Shown piece after piece: positions 11,322-23,600 of a stretch of DNA of 64,000 nucleotides. The stretch comes from Pseudozyma flocculosa PF-1 (Eukaryota > Basidiomycota > Ustilaginomycetes > Ustilaginales > Ustilaginaceae): contig NW_006920870.1 in the NCBI RefSeq assembly GCF_000417875.1, forward strand, positions 808,727 through 872,726, read 5' to 3'. Positions within the stretch are counted from its first letter, which is position 1. Every line of letters starts with the position of its first letter. The notes under the pieces are model-generated. The model saw only the letters and a list, made by a program, of their open reading frames with translations, had not been told where the DNA came from and did no database searches. Position numbers and translations under genes: made by a program.

Positions 11322-14300
11322 TCAATGCGCGCTTGCCGGAGAGGGCTGCGCACTCTGCAGGCCGTTCTGGACCGCCTGCTCGCTCTCGCGCCGGGTGACT
11401 TGCTTGAGCAGCTTGCTGCTGCTGCCCGACGCCTTCTCCCTCTCTGCGGGGCGCGCGAAGCCTCGCCAGTCGCCCGCCTTCTCCAACCGTGCCTTGCCGT
11501 ACAGATTCTCCCAGTTGAACTTGTCATCGCCGTCTTCGTCGTCGCGCCGCGACCGCTTCAGGCGCTGCGACTGCGCTTGCGCCTGATTCTCCTCGATGCT
11601 CCATGTCTGGCTCTTTCGGGTGGTCAGGGATGGGCGTGTCGCCATCGCGGCACCGTCCCCGGCCCGGTCGAGCTGACTGTCCGAGGCCCGCTTCAGAGGG
11701 ACGGCGGGAAGGACGGGGAGCGACGCCATCCTCTGCTCGAAGCTGTTCCTTCGCGATGAGGCTGCCGGACGGGCAGGCGTGGACGATGCGCCGGGTGAGT
11801 TCGACGCCCGGAGCGATTCAAGCTCGTCCTTCTCGCTCGAGGTTGATGCGCTGCTCGACTGCGCCGCCGGTCCGCTCGGTGTCGCGACGTCGTTGGCTTC
11901 GTCTTTCATCCTCACGGCCCTGCTGCGATCGCCATCGGACGGCGTGCCCGGCTGCGAAGGCTGGCTTGGCCTCTCGCCGTGTGTATACGCCACAGCGGGG
12001 TGATGCTGTGCAGTGAAAGGCTGGTCGTGACCGATGACGCCGTGCATCGCTGCCGCGATCAGCGATTCGGTCCGCTGCAGCAGCTCATTGAGCCTCTTCC
12101 TCTCGTGAATCAGCTCGTCGCGGTGGCGTTCGAGATCCGCGATCCTGACCATGCCGGGAGCCGGCAGGAAGCCGGCAGGAGCTGCACCAGGAGCCCCTAC
12201 TGAGCCGTTGCTCATCATCGACGATGACACGGGGTGATGGTGGTGGTGGTGGTGGTGGCCTACGTGCGCTCCGTGACCACCATGCTGGGCGTGCGCGACG
12301 GCGTGGTGATGATGAGCATGATGGTGGTGATGAGGTCCATTGGCCCCATTACGGGCGCCGCTCTCGGCATGGGGCGGCATGCGAGGCCCGCGGGCATATT
12401 CGTGGAAGGGCGTTGGCGAACCCGCACGCTGACGAGTATCGTTGCCGGCTTGCTCGTAGGGAGGGAAGCGATTGCCAAGGCCAGGTGGCGCGTGCAGGTT
12501 AGGTGAGTTGGTGTACAGGTCCATAGGTTGGCCTTCCGAAAGACTGTGAGGCGGCCCCGCCGAGACCTCTGCCTGGATTGGCTGCTGCGGCTGCTTGGCG
12601 TTGGTAGGCTGCGATTTCCTCGCCCGCTTCGTCGGCCGAGCGCCGGCATTCGGCGTGCCCAGTTCCCCCGTGCCGGATCGGGGCTTGTCCGCGGCGAGCT
12701 GTTCTGCCGCCGAGCTCGGAAGTGGATCATTTCCGGGGCTGAGGCGAGCCGAGGGACGGGATGAGTTTGCCCTGCCGCCAGCGCCCACTTCCATCAGAGC
12801 CATGGCGGCTTCCCGGTCCCGGGCCTCCCTCAACGCCTGCTCGCCCGCTGGTTGCGCCTTCTTGCCACGTCGTGCTTCGGCCGCCGAGGGAGCGTGGTCA
12901 GACACCTTGCCCGCGGCCGGTGCGATGGCCGGGTGACCACTCCCGCTGCCGCCGCTGCCGTCGCCGTCGACGGTGGGCTGGACAGATGCGTTTGCGGGGA
13001 CGCGCTTGCGGCGCTTGATGACGCTCTTCTTCATCCCGATCGGACGATGAGTGCCGTGCAGTTTTTGGTACAGGCCTATGAGCGGAGCAGCGCCAAAGAG
13101 CAAAGGCAGATGGAGACGAGCAGGTCAGCGATGCGTTTTCGGACTTCGGCGAGAAGGACGGGGTGCGTGATCGGCCCCTGCCCCGATGCTCACCGCACGC
13201 GTTGCAGATGTTGTTGCCGTCCTCGTCGCGTCGCCAGAGCGGGGTGGTGGTGGTCTGGCAGTTGGTGCATCGCAACGCCCCGACCACACCGGACGGATCC
13301 TCGACCTTGGCATCCTCCGGCGCCGCAGCTTTCACGTCAGTGCTGGTCGCCGCCGTCGGTGCCCTGCTGCCTTCTGGCTGACCGGCGGCTGGAACAGCGC
13401 CCGCGGTGCTTTGTTCTGGTGCGCGGCCGGCACCGCCACAGCGATGATTCGCCTTGATGGCATGCGAAAGGTTGTTGTTGTAGGCCGGACAGCCACTGCA
13501 GCTTGCCGTACCGCCTGTGCCGTTGCAGAAGCCATCACCGGGGCACGAACCAGACTTGGGATCATCCTCGCGGCGCACCGTCGGAACGGGAGGCGCCATG
13601 GCTGCCCTGCCGGTCCGCGGCGGAGACTCGGCAGTCGTCGAACGACGGAAAGATGCGGCCCTGTGCGTGCTGTGAGACTTCATGTATAGCCCGCAGGCGT
13701 TGCAGATCGTGCTACCGTCGGGAGCCCGGCGCCACAGCGGCGTCGAGGTGACGCCGCAGTTTGAGCACTGCAGGCCCGAGCTCTGCGACATCGAAGGCGA
13801 GAGCTTGTTCGGCGAGGATTCCCTGTTGCCGCGCTGGGGCACCGGCAGCTGGGCCGGCGTAGTTGGACTGCGATGCTCGTGTCCCTCTGCGCCAACGCCA
13901 TTGCTGCCCGGCGAGCGGTCGGAACGAGCAGGTGGTGCCCGTATCGGTGCGTAGAGCGACCGAGCGGCGCCGTCGTCGAGGTGGTGCTGCTGGTCGTAGG
14001 ACAGTCCTCCGCCATTCGGCTTGGCCGCCGAGTGGTAGCCGCGACTCGCTTCGCCGCGGTGCTGCATTGACGGCATCTCCGGTCGGCGGTGCGAGGCGAC
14101 GTGCCCCTGTTCGGCCACTATGCGGACGCGATCGTCGTGAGCGGGTCTGCCAACGTCGATCATTGCAGCTTCGTCGCGCAGGCCAGCGATGCTAGAGGCT
14201 CTCGAACGATCGTGGAAGGCGTGAGAGGATGAAGCGACCGAGTTGGCGGGACTGCCGGCTCGGAACGAGGCTCCCATGAAGGGGTGTGTGGCCTCTCGAG

Positions 14301-14868
14301 GGTCCCTGTTGTGATGGCTCGCGCCAAGGTTCGGCGAGCCGACTGGGGGAAGTCGCGAAGATTCGCCCAGCGATGCGGAAGGAACGCCCCTCTGCAATGC
14401 AGAGATGGGAGGCAGCGAGATGCCTTGCTGAGTACGAGGTCCACTCGAAGGGGTCGCTGGCCTGGGGCTGTGGCGGACCGAGGCTGGCGAGTCGTGACGC
14501 TGGGCGCCAGGCCGGTTCTCGTATGGCAAGGGCGAGTTGGACCTGGACGGTGGGTTGGAGGTCGAGTCGGGATGGAGGCCGCTAAGATGAGAGCCTCGAA
14601 GCGGGGCCAAGGCGATGCCGGCTGGGCTGGCGTGGGCGTCGCGCGGTTGGATCGGGGCCAGTTGGCGGTGCAGTGATGGCGACGAGGGTCTAGAGAGCGA
14701 GTTCGCGGGCGATGCGTGGCGGCTGGTATGGGCGGACGGCTCGGGGAAGTACCTGTCGTCTCTGCTCCTGGTGGCGGCGTTGTCCTTGGCAGGGTGTTGG
14801 AAGGAGCTGGTGGTGGACGGGGGTACGGCTTGGCTCTGTGCGGCAGCAGAGGTGAGAGGTAAAGTCAT
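11322..14868 (-). CDS. urbs1: Iron-responsive two-finger GATA transcription factor (Urbs1/Sre family)
   Basis: Predicted nuclear repressor of siderophore synthesis and iron uptake genes under iron-replete conditions, by analogy with Urbs1 (Ustilago), SreA and Fep1. Exons 14868-13194 and 13075-11322 give 1142 residues. Finger 1 is CSNC...CNAC at residues 368-392; finger 2 starts CTNC at 534 and is split by the 118-nt intron exactly inside its last CNACG, resuming with LYQKLHGTHRP. Between the fingers lies CPGDGFC...CSGC (Cys 442, 448, 457, 460; spacing C-x5-C-x8-C-x2-C), the iron-sensing cysteine-rich region that separates this family from nitrogen or light GATA factors. Downstream come a basic patch (KRRKRVP), long His-rich runs, and a short coiled coil (DLERHRDELIHERKRLNELL) as in homologues. 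N- and C-terminal regions are otherwise low complexity. No competing start was evident upstream of 14868. Confidence 0.92.
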
Positions 14869-15335
14869 GACCGGGGTCGGGAGCGGCGCGTTGCGGCTGC
14901 TACAGGCGGATAAGAGGCTGCTGAGGATGGTCGGCCCGGGCGACGAGGGCTTGGTCGGCGACGGAATCGGCGCACTCCACTGGCGCAGGTCAGCACGCGG
15001 CTAGCCTGGACGGTCCTTTCTCGCCGGCCTCGTATCTGCAGATCGGAGGTGTGCGTGTCAAGGACGAGCCGTCGCCGTCGTGGCCGCCGCCGCCGCCGCT
15101 GTGTTGTGGATGATTGGGCCGAATGGGGCCGGCGGTTGACGCAGAAGCGGAGCGCGGGTCGATCAGCGTCCGGATGAGCTGGTGCACGAGAGCGGCGCTG
15201 CTGGATCGGAAAGCACGAAGCCGAAGTCGCAAGATAGCGATAGGGGCTGTGAAGGCGGAGAGGCTGCGATCGTAGCCCAAGCGCGCGGCAGGGGCTGAAG
15301 GCTGAGGTCGGTGCGGTCGACGAGGGGGGACTTTG

Positions 15336-15494
15336 TTATCAGAAGGGCGGGGGGGCGTGGGCGAGCGAGATAAGGCGGGATGGGCGTGGAGGCGGGGAGA
15401 GATAGGGGAGGAGGCGAGGAATGAGCGAGCCGACAGTAGAGCGGTGCTACCTATCAGCAGGTGTTGATGGTGGTGGGCCGAAGATAAGAGATAG
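15336..15494. promoter_or_regulatory. Cluster of GATA-factor core sites upstream of urbs1
   Basis: Five HGATAR cores lie within 160 bp, about 470-630 bp upstream of the urbs1 start: TTCTGATAA on the minus strand (15336-15344), AGATAA at 15368, AGATAG at 15400, AGATAA at 15482 and AGATAG at 15489. The first matches ATCTGATAA, the preferred site of Sre/Fep1-type factors, except at the first base. The sites are seen directly; autoregulation is inferred. Confidence 0.4.
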
Positions 15495-18400
15495 GCCGCG
15501 TGATCGGACGAAAGGTCCGGGGAAAAAGATGAGGCTAGCGCTGGTGGCGTTGGTGGGATCGGTGGGCGACGAGAGGGTAGTGTGGCTGCCAGCGACTGGG
15601 TGAGTGGTGTTGGTGGTGGGGGACTGGTGAGAGCTGGGTACGAAGTGTGCCACCGCGGCGATGCGATATGGGCGGGGAGGGGGATGATGGATGGTCGACG
15701 AAGGGCAGAGAGGGGGGACGCGCGCCAAGGGCGAAAGGCACAAGGCCAAAAGACGAGGAGCGAGGAGCAGGCGGCGGTTGATCCGGCGCGCAGCCCGGCA
15801 ACAAAAAGTTCGCGAGGGCCCTCTCTCTCTCTGGGCCAACTGGCTGGGCCAACTGGCTGGCCTGGTCTGGCCTGGTCTGGCTGGGTTGGGTTGGGCTGGC
15901 GTACATCTGCCCGTCTGCCTGCTGGCCTGCCCTTGGCGGTACGTGTGACGCCTCGCGCCTGGCTGGCTGCTTTCGTTCGGCCAGCGTACCTCGGTCAGTC
16001 AGATCAGAGGCATAGGCGGCATGGCAGGCAGGCTAGGCAGGCAGGCAAGACGGACAGGTTGGGCCTGCAGGGCAATCTGGGCCATCGTCGCCAGCCGAGA
16101 TCCGCGCGCAGCGCTGCAAACCCGCCCTCGCCCACGAGATAAAGAGCCAAGCCTGCCTGCCCCTGCTCCTCGTCTTCGAGCAAGGCGACATACGATACCG
16201 GACGACGCCATCGTCAACCGTCGTCGTCGAATGGGGATCCCTAGTCCACGGTATTGGTTGCGCCTGCTCGACCGGCCTGACTCTGCCACCCGCTGGCCGC
16301 CGCCGCCGCCTGGGCAAGCCCCCCTTTGTCGGGGCGGGGTTGATTTGAAATGCCGGTAAAAAAAAATAATCTAATCGCATCAAGCAGGGCCGCCCGCGTC
16401 AGGCGGCCGATCGAGCGTCAGACAAGCCGCTCTGAACCCTGCCTGGCCAGCCTGGGAAAGGCCAGGCAGAGCGAGGCGAGTAAGCCGCCCTTTCTGATTG
16501 GCTGGCGGCCGTGGGCTGGTGGCAGGCCGAGGGCCACTGTGCTGCCACCCCCGCCGTCACACCTCAGCTGGACTGCTCGTGGTCCTCAAGGCAGGCATCG
16601 CGAGCGTCCAGACGACGAGCACGGCGAGCGCCATCGGAGCGCGACCTTGCTTTGCTTGCTTGCTTGCTGCTGCCGGTACGAGATTCCGTCATCCTAGGCA
16701 GGTCCGTCGGTGCTCGGTCTTGACTTTGTCGGTCCAATCGGCCGTGGCCGCGCGCGTTTGATAAAGCGGCCATCTGATACGCTGGTCTCTTGACCGGGGA
16801 AGGCGGCGGGCGGCGACGATGAAATTTCGCTACATCGGCCGTCTGCCAGGCGAAGGCAGGCCAGGCCAGGCCAGGCCAAGCCAAGCCAGGCCCCAGCCTC
16901 GCCCTATTTGTTAGGTCGTTGTGGCTCCGCCCAATCACAGCAACGTCCCGAGCCGTGTGCCCTGGCCGACTCGCGGGCCGCTCAGCCTCTCTTTCGATCG
17001 ACGTTGGTCGCCGCAGACGTGTGCGTTAGGCGCGGTGGGCAAAGCCTCGCGGTGCCGTCCAGATCGGCGCTCTTCTCCGAGATCGCGCCCTCTTGCCCAG
17101 GGACGGGGCGGGGCGGGGCGGTCAACGGTCAGCGCGGTCCGTCGAATCGAAACCGAACGACCGCACGCGCTTCGCCTCCTCTTCCACGCTTTCAGCCCGA
17201 GCTGCCCCCTACCTCGATCGTTCAGGTTCACGTTCCTGCCTGCCATGTTCCTCTCGCGTTGCGGCCACGATCAAGGAAGAGGAAGGAAAGAGATCTCGAT
17301 GGAAGGACGCGGTGGCTCCTACTGTACTATGGCGACGTTGCCAGGGTTCTTGGGCCAGACACGTTGCCTTGCCATCCGGCATGCAACCTCGCACTGCATC
17401 CGACGTTGTCCGGCCCAGATCCCGGCTGGTGGGCGTGGCGGCCTCCATCGTCGCGGCACCGCCACATCCGATGGACCGTCAGATGGACATCGGGCCCCAT
17501 CGGCCCCAATCAGGCCGCTGCTGTATCTCTCGGATCCGTATCACTCACCGTAGTACATGCATATCTCGACGGCCCGGCGAGTGGCTACCTTGTCCCGACC
17601 CAGCAAGGACGTTCGGTCCTGGTCCTCGAGCCGACTGTCGTCGTCCTGCGCTCGCGATGAAGGTCGGACACCCTCCGACATCTGATTCCGTGCCGACTGT
17701 GTGTCCAACTCTCGCCCAGTCGACCAAAAGTTGCTGTATTTTACATACGAAAATCAAGGCTTGTCGGGACGCTCGAGCAGCGGCACCGCGGTCTGCCGTG
17801 AAGTGAAGACTGTGCGATATCAGCGGAGGCACGGAGGAAGGTAGGTCACTCTCCACCCTCCCCCTCGCTCCAGGCTTCAGGGCCGGGAACGGAACCGAGA
17901 GGGCGCACGATGGTTCGCAGATGGTCGCCCTGTCGCGAACGGCGGCGTCCACCACGCGGAGATATACGCGACGCATGGCACTGAAGCCGCGAAGATGGGC
18001 ACTGCCATCCAAGTGCCTCGAGCCTCCGTTGTGACCTTCAAGTAGGAGCAAAGTGCCAGTCTGGCTTGCAAAGACCAAGAAAGCGAGGGTATGGTACAGG
18101 TACACGGCATGGATGACGATGTGACGGAGCGGGAACATGTGGGAAGGGAAGCATGTGGACAAGAAGGAAGGCAGAGACGACGAGGGCAGAAGGACGAGGC
18201 GCGGATCGCGATGACGGCGACGCGGGATGCGATGTGGAAAGGGCGAGAAGGGCGAGGAGAGGAGCGGGATTACAGGGACCAGGAGGGGGTCGGCCGGGAC
18301 CGGGAGGGGATCGACAGCTGTCGGATGGTAGCGGGTGCTTGCGGGCCAGGACAGCACCCTGCCGCCGGCCTACCGAGCTAGGGAGCTGCCGGACCGTCGA

Positions 18401-18806
18401 CGGTGACGACCGAGGTAGGGTAGGTTGATAGCGAGACGAAAGGACGAGCGAGAAGATGCGGGGTAGTCAAGGGGGCGAAGGAGACAGACAGGCAGCTGAA
18501 AGCAGCCAAGCAGGCCGGATGTGCTTGCGACCGCAACCGGGCTGGCCTGCGACCCGGGAGGGTGCGGGGAAATGAGGGCGCGTCACCCCTCGACGACCCT
18601 GGCAAGGCCTTTGCCTGCCTGCCTGCTGCCGTAGCGAAGGGGGGAACGTCATGCCCGCATGCTGTCAAACAGAAGAAACACACCATCGGAAGATTACGGT
18701 CAGGCTCCTCTGTGCGGCTCGAGTGGTACCGCTTCGCTCCGCCCCGAGCGTCCCCTCCGGTTATCGCAACTCACCTGCTGCAGCGTGAAAGAAGGCGGCT
18801 GCTCCT
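15495..18806. other. Gene-poor region with CTGG/CAGGC short repeats
   Basis: No gene that I can support. Frames on both strands up to 270 codons (for example 17545-18357 minus) are low complexity and mutually overlapping. Runs built from GGCTGG, GGCCAGGC and CAGG occur at 15840-15900 and 16855-16890. AT-poor throughout except an A-run near 16361. Confidence 0.45.
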
Positions 18807-19112
18807 CTACATTGTCTCGCCGAGGCGCGAGACGGTCGAGGCGTCGCGGTGCGAAGAGATCCTGCCGACCTGGAAGAGGTCCTCGTGAGACTCAGCCTTG
18901 GAGGCCGGCGCGGCCGAGGTGCTGACACCGCTGCTGGTGCCGGGCAGCTGCTGGTTCTCGGCGGCAGCGCGGGGCATCATGGCCACACGGCCCGTCGTGG
19001 CGGACGAGCGAGCGGGGCCGGGAGCCATCGAGAGCGGAACGCTGCTGGGCGCAGGGGGTGCGCGGATGGCGGAGCGCGAGGAAAACGTGCGGCGGGCGAG
19101 CTGGGCGATCAT
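18807..19112 (-). CDS. Putative small mitochondrial protein
   Basis: An uninterrupted 101-residue frame starts at an ATG in good context (GCCATGA) preceded by pyrimidine-rich sequence. The N-terminus MIAQLARRTFSSRSAIRAPP is a convincing matrix-targeting sequence: Arg and Ser rich, no acidic residues, ending near a possible cleavage site. The remainder is Ala/Ser/Pro-rich with a short charged C-terminal segment (SHEDLFQVGRISSHRDAST). No transmembrane segment or known domain. I do not recognise the family. It could instead be the first exon of a longer gene, or a chance frame in high-GC DNA. Confidence 0.4.
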   Translation of the reverse strand: MIAQLARRTFSSRSAIRAPPAPSSVPLSMAPGPARSSATTGRVAMMPRAAAENQQLPGTSSGVSTSAAPASKAESHEDLFQVGRISSHRDASTVSRLGETM

Positions 19113-20680
19113 GGCGATGGTCGAGTGCGGAGGGGTTGGCGGGGCTAAGAGGGTGCGGCGGCAAGGTAGAATGAGCAGGCGAAGCTGGCGATGAAGGGAT
19201 GAAGCAAGGTTGGATGAGGAGCGAACGTGCAAAGAGCCAGGTCCCATCTTATAACCCCCAGAGGCAGGCCGATATGCGTGGCATGGGGAAAGGCGAGCAG
19301 GGCGGTGGGAGTGCGAGCGGGATGGCCCGAGAGTCCGTCGTCGCAGCCTTCGGGACGCAGCCGGCTGGCTACAGCACCGGTGAGGTAGGGAAGCTTGAGT
19401 CCATCGCGATGTGGACGGGGGGCGCGGGCGTCGTGAAATCTCCGCGAGGCCATCGGCACGACCGGTAGAGGGCCCCGGGCCACTCGGTGCGTTGCCTGAC
19501 CCCATCCGGCTGCTCGCTCGCTCGCTCAGCCCTGGCTGGCAGGCCTAGCGGTCCGCCCTCGTTCCAGCGTCTCGCTCGTGCGCCTCTCGACGCCAGCCCA
19601 GCCAGCCAGCGAGGCTGGAACGAGCCAGGCCAGGTCAGCCCATCCGGCCAGGCGCCACCATGCCGGTCCACTCGCACTTTGGCTATGCGCCTTGCGCTGT
19701 TGGGGGGGAAGGCGTGGGGAGACGAAGGATACCTGGCCTGGCCTGACGTAGCGACGGCGGCGATCTACGGTGACCTGGCCCTCCGCTTCCAGTCGCGGGA
19801 GAACACCGAGTCGAGGCAACGTGGGACGATCCGAGTTCGACTTCCAGGGCAGCAGGCACAGCCTAGGGGGCTTCGGGATGGTCTGATCTCTCCGCCAGGC
19901 AGGCCCTGGCTTGCTGCCTGTCGATAAGGAGAAGCAGGCAGGAGGGCCGGTTCGAGGAAAGTGCGGGGGGGCGACCGAGCGTTTCGATGCCCCAAAAAGG
20001 GCCTGGCTGATAATCAGCTTGATCCCCCGAGCCTGGCTGCTCGCAGGCGGGGGGTCGAGTCAGGGCAGCTTGATTGAGCTGCTTCTTTCGGCGCCTTGGC
20101 CCTCCCCACCCCGCGTGCCTGGACCGGCTGCTTGATCTGTGCGTGCGTCCCCCAACACGGCTTCGCAGGCAGGCAGGCCGGCAGGCAGGCAGGCACGTCC
20201 CTGCTGCATCCGCACGCGGGTCACCGCCGGTCCCGTCTGGCCTGATCGCCATCCACATTCCTGCGCCGGTGTCGGACCTTCCTTCCTACTCTCTCCCCCA
20301 CTCGCAAGCAGAGACACACCCGCCACTCGACGTCGACCTTCGACGCCATGTCGAGGAAGCCAGTTAGCCATCGAGACCGCACCATGCCTCCCTCATTGAG
20401 CTGCCCACGTCGACCCGCGCAGTTGGCTCCGCTGGCGTGCAGACCGGATCGCATCCGCATTCCGGCCCTGCTGCTGGCCGCTGCCACCGCCACCACGCAG
20501 CCGCTCGTCCGGCAATATCCCATCGAGGCAGCGCTGCCCGCCCATCGGTCCACACAGAGCGACCTTCGATCGCAATCGTATCATTAACCAGGTCGTTTAC
20601 AGAGGTCGGGGGAATCGAGGCCAAGGTCAATCTCGTCTGAAGTCTTTCTTTTTCTCTTTTGCGGAGTCGTCTCGTCGTCC
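19113..20680. other. Intergenic region, downstream of pyruvate carboxylase
   Basis: No gene seen. It contains a GGCAGGCAGGC-type run near 20168-20192 and CAGCCAGCC near 19600. Frames on both strands are Arg/Pro/Ser-rich and unconvincing. Confidence 0.5.
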
Positions 20681-23600
20681 CTAGTGCTCGATCTGTCAGG
20701 GATCGAGGGATGGAGGCGGACAGGCGAGCAAAGAGTCAGCCTCTCTTCAACTGGATGCGCAGGCACGCTTGGCAGCACTCACCTCGGCGAGGAGGTCGCC
20801 CTGCGACACCGAGTCGTTCTGGCTGACGGTGACGCGCTTGACGTGGCCGCCGACGGGTGCCGAGACGACCGTCTCCATCTGTTGGTCGGAGGAAGAAGTG
20901 GGAAGGAAACCTGGATCAGCGTGGTCCCGCGGTCGCGCCGCACCGGTGCCCGGGCACCACCCACCTTCATGGCGCTCATGATGAAGAGCGGGTCGCCAGC
21001 CTTGATCTGGTGGCCCTCCTTGGCGCGGATTTCGACGACGACACCGGCGAGCGGCGAGCCGACGCTGCCCGGGTCGGACGAGGCCTTCTCGCGGGTGACG
21101 GTCTCGACGGCGGCCGAGCGGTCCTCGATGGTGAGGGCGCGCGGCTCGGCGTTGAGCTCAAAGAAGACCTCGCGCTGGCCCGTGCCCGTGTTGAGGGCGC
21201 CGACGGCGAGCAGCTTGACGATGAGCAGCTTGCCGCGGTCGATGTAGGCGTGGATCTCCTCGCCGGGCTGCGCCTTGCCGAGGAAGTAACGCGTCGGCAG
21301 GTTGCTCAGGTCGCCGTACTGCTCAAGGAAGTCCTGGAACTCTTCAAACACCTTGGGGTACATGACGTAGCTGATGGCGTCGGTGGTCGACATCGAGCGG
21401 CCGTACTTGGCCGTGAGGTCCTTCTTGACCTTGGCAAAGTCGATGGGGGTCATCGAGGCGCCCGGCCTGCCCTCGACGCGCTTCTTGTCGCGGATGATCT
21501 TGGTGCGCAGCGGCTCGGGGAAGCCGCCGGGCGGGGTGCCGAGGAAGCCCTGGAAGTACTCGATGACCGAGCTGGGGAAGTCGAGCTTGTCGGCGCGCTC
21601 CTCGACGGCCTTGGCGTCGAGCTTGTTGGCCACCATGAACTGGGCAAAGTCGCCGACGACCTTGGACGAGGGCGTGACCTTGACAATGTCGCCGCACAGC
21701 TTGTTGGCCTGGATGTAGGCGTTCTTGATCTCGTTCCACTGGGTGCCGAGGCCGAGCTGCTGCGACTGGAACATCAGGTTGGTGTACTGGCCGCCGGGCA
21801 TCTCGTGGTCAAAGACGCTCGAGTCGGACGCCTTGACGTTGGCCTCGAAGCACTGGTAGAGCTGTCGCACCTGGCTCCAGTAGAGGTTGAGGTTCTGGAT
21901 GTCCTCGTGGCGGATGCCGGCGCCGAGGCCCGTCTGCTCGAGGGCGCTGACCAGCGCGCCCATCGAGGGCTGCGAGGTGAGGCCGCTCATGCTGTCGATG
22001 GCCACGTCGACGACGTCGGCGCCCGCCTCGGCGCACGCCAGCATGCTCGAGAGCGCGATGCCGGCCGTGTCGTGCGAGTGCACGTGGATCGGCAGGTCCG
22101 GGTACTTTTTGCGGATGCCGCCGACGAGCATCTTGGCCGCCGTCGGCTTGAGCAGGCCGGCCATGTCCTTGATGCCGAGGATGTGGATGCCCGTCTTGAC
22201 CAGCTCGTCGGTGAGGTCGAGGTAGTACTCGAGCGTGTACTTGGGATGCTTGGCCGGGTTGGCAATGTCGCCCGTGTAGCAGATGGTGCCCTCGGCCACA
22301 CCGCCCGCCTTCTTGGCGGCGTCGATGCCCAGCTTGAGCGAGTCGAGCGAGTTGAGCGAGTCAAACACGCGGAAGATGTCGAGGCCGCACTCGACGGCCT
22401 TTTTGCTGAACTCGTAGATGGCATTGTCCGGGTACGCGGTGTAGCCGACGGCGTTGGCGCCGCGCACCAGCGCCTGGAACGGGATGTTGGGCACCAGCTT
22501 GCGCAGCTTGCGCAGGCGCTCCCACGGGTCCTCGTACAAAAAGCGCATGGCGACGTCGAAGGTGGCGCCGCCCCAGCACTCGAGGCTGAAGGCGTTCTTG
22601 AGCACGTGGCTGGTCTCCTTGGCGATGTTGACCATGTCGATGGTGCGGAGGCGGGTGGCGAACAGGCTCTGGTGGGCGTCGCGCCAGGTGGTGTCCATGA
22701 TGAGCGTGCCCTTGTAGGCACGGACGGCCTTGGCAAAGGCCTCGGGACCCTCGCGGACGATGATGTTCCTCCAGCCCTCGGTGCAGGGCTGGCTGGTGTC
22801 GAGACGCTTCGAGGGGTCCTTGGGGTCCGAGAAGGTGGGGATCTGGATCTCGTCCTTGAGGCCGGGCTCGCCAATCTGGCCCTTGATCGAGCTGCCGTTG
22901 ACGGCGATGTCTCCGAGGTAGGCGAGCAGCTTCTGGGCGCGGTTCTTGGTCTGGACCAGGTTGAAGAGCTCCGGGGTGTCGTCGATCATCGTCGTCCAGG
23001 TGCTGGCGGTGGCAAATGAGTCGTGGGTGAGGAGGCGGAAGAGGAAGGGAATGTTGGTCTTGACGCCGCGGATGCGGAACTCGACGAGCGCGCGCAGCAT
23101 CTTGCGCCTCGCCACCTCGTACGTGGCGCCGCGGCAGGTGACCTTGACCAGCAGCGAGTCGTAGTGCGGCGTGATCTGGGCGCCCGCGAAGCCCGAGCCG
23201 GCGTCGAGGCGGACGCCGTTGCCGCCCGCCGAGCGGTACACCTCGATCCTGCCCGTGTCGGGCTGGAAGCTGGCGGCCGGGTCCTCGGTCGTGATTCGGC
23301 ACTGGATGGCCGAGCCGCGCTTCTGGATCGACTCCTGGCTCAGCCCGAGGTCGGCCAGCGTCGCACCGGCGGCGATCTGGATCTGGGCGCCGACAATGTC
23401 GATGCCGGTGATCTCCTCGGTGATGGTGTGCTCGACCTGCAGACGCGGGTTGATCTCGATAAAGTAGTGGCGGCCGAGCTGGTCGACGAGGAACTCGGCA
23501 GTGCCGGCGTTGCGGTAGCCGGCGGTGCGGGCGATCTTGACGGCGTCGTTGAGAATGGCCTGGCGCACCTCGTCCTTGAGGTTCGAGGCCGGGGCCACCT

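Noticed and set aside
17545..18357. 270-codon minus ORF
   Set aside because: Low complexity start (Pro/Ser/Phe), no domain, overlapping frames equally long.
20857..23019. 720-codon plus-strand ORF
   Set aside because: Antisense to pyruvate carboxylase; created by high GC and codon bias, no known motif, Leu/Ala/Val/Asp/Gly-rich.
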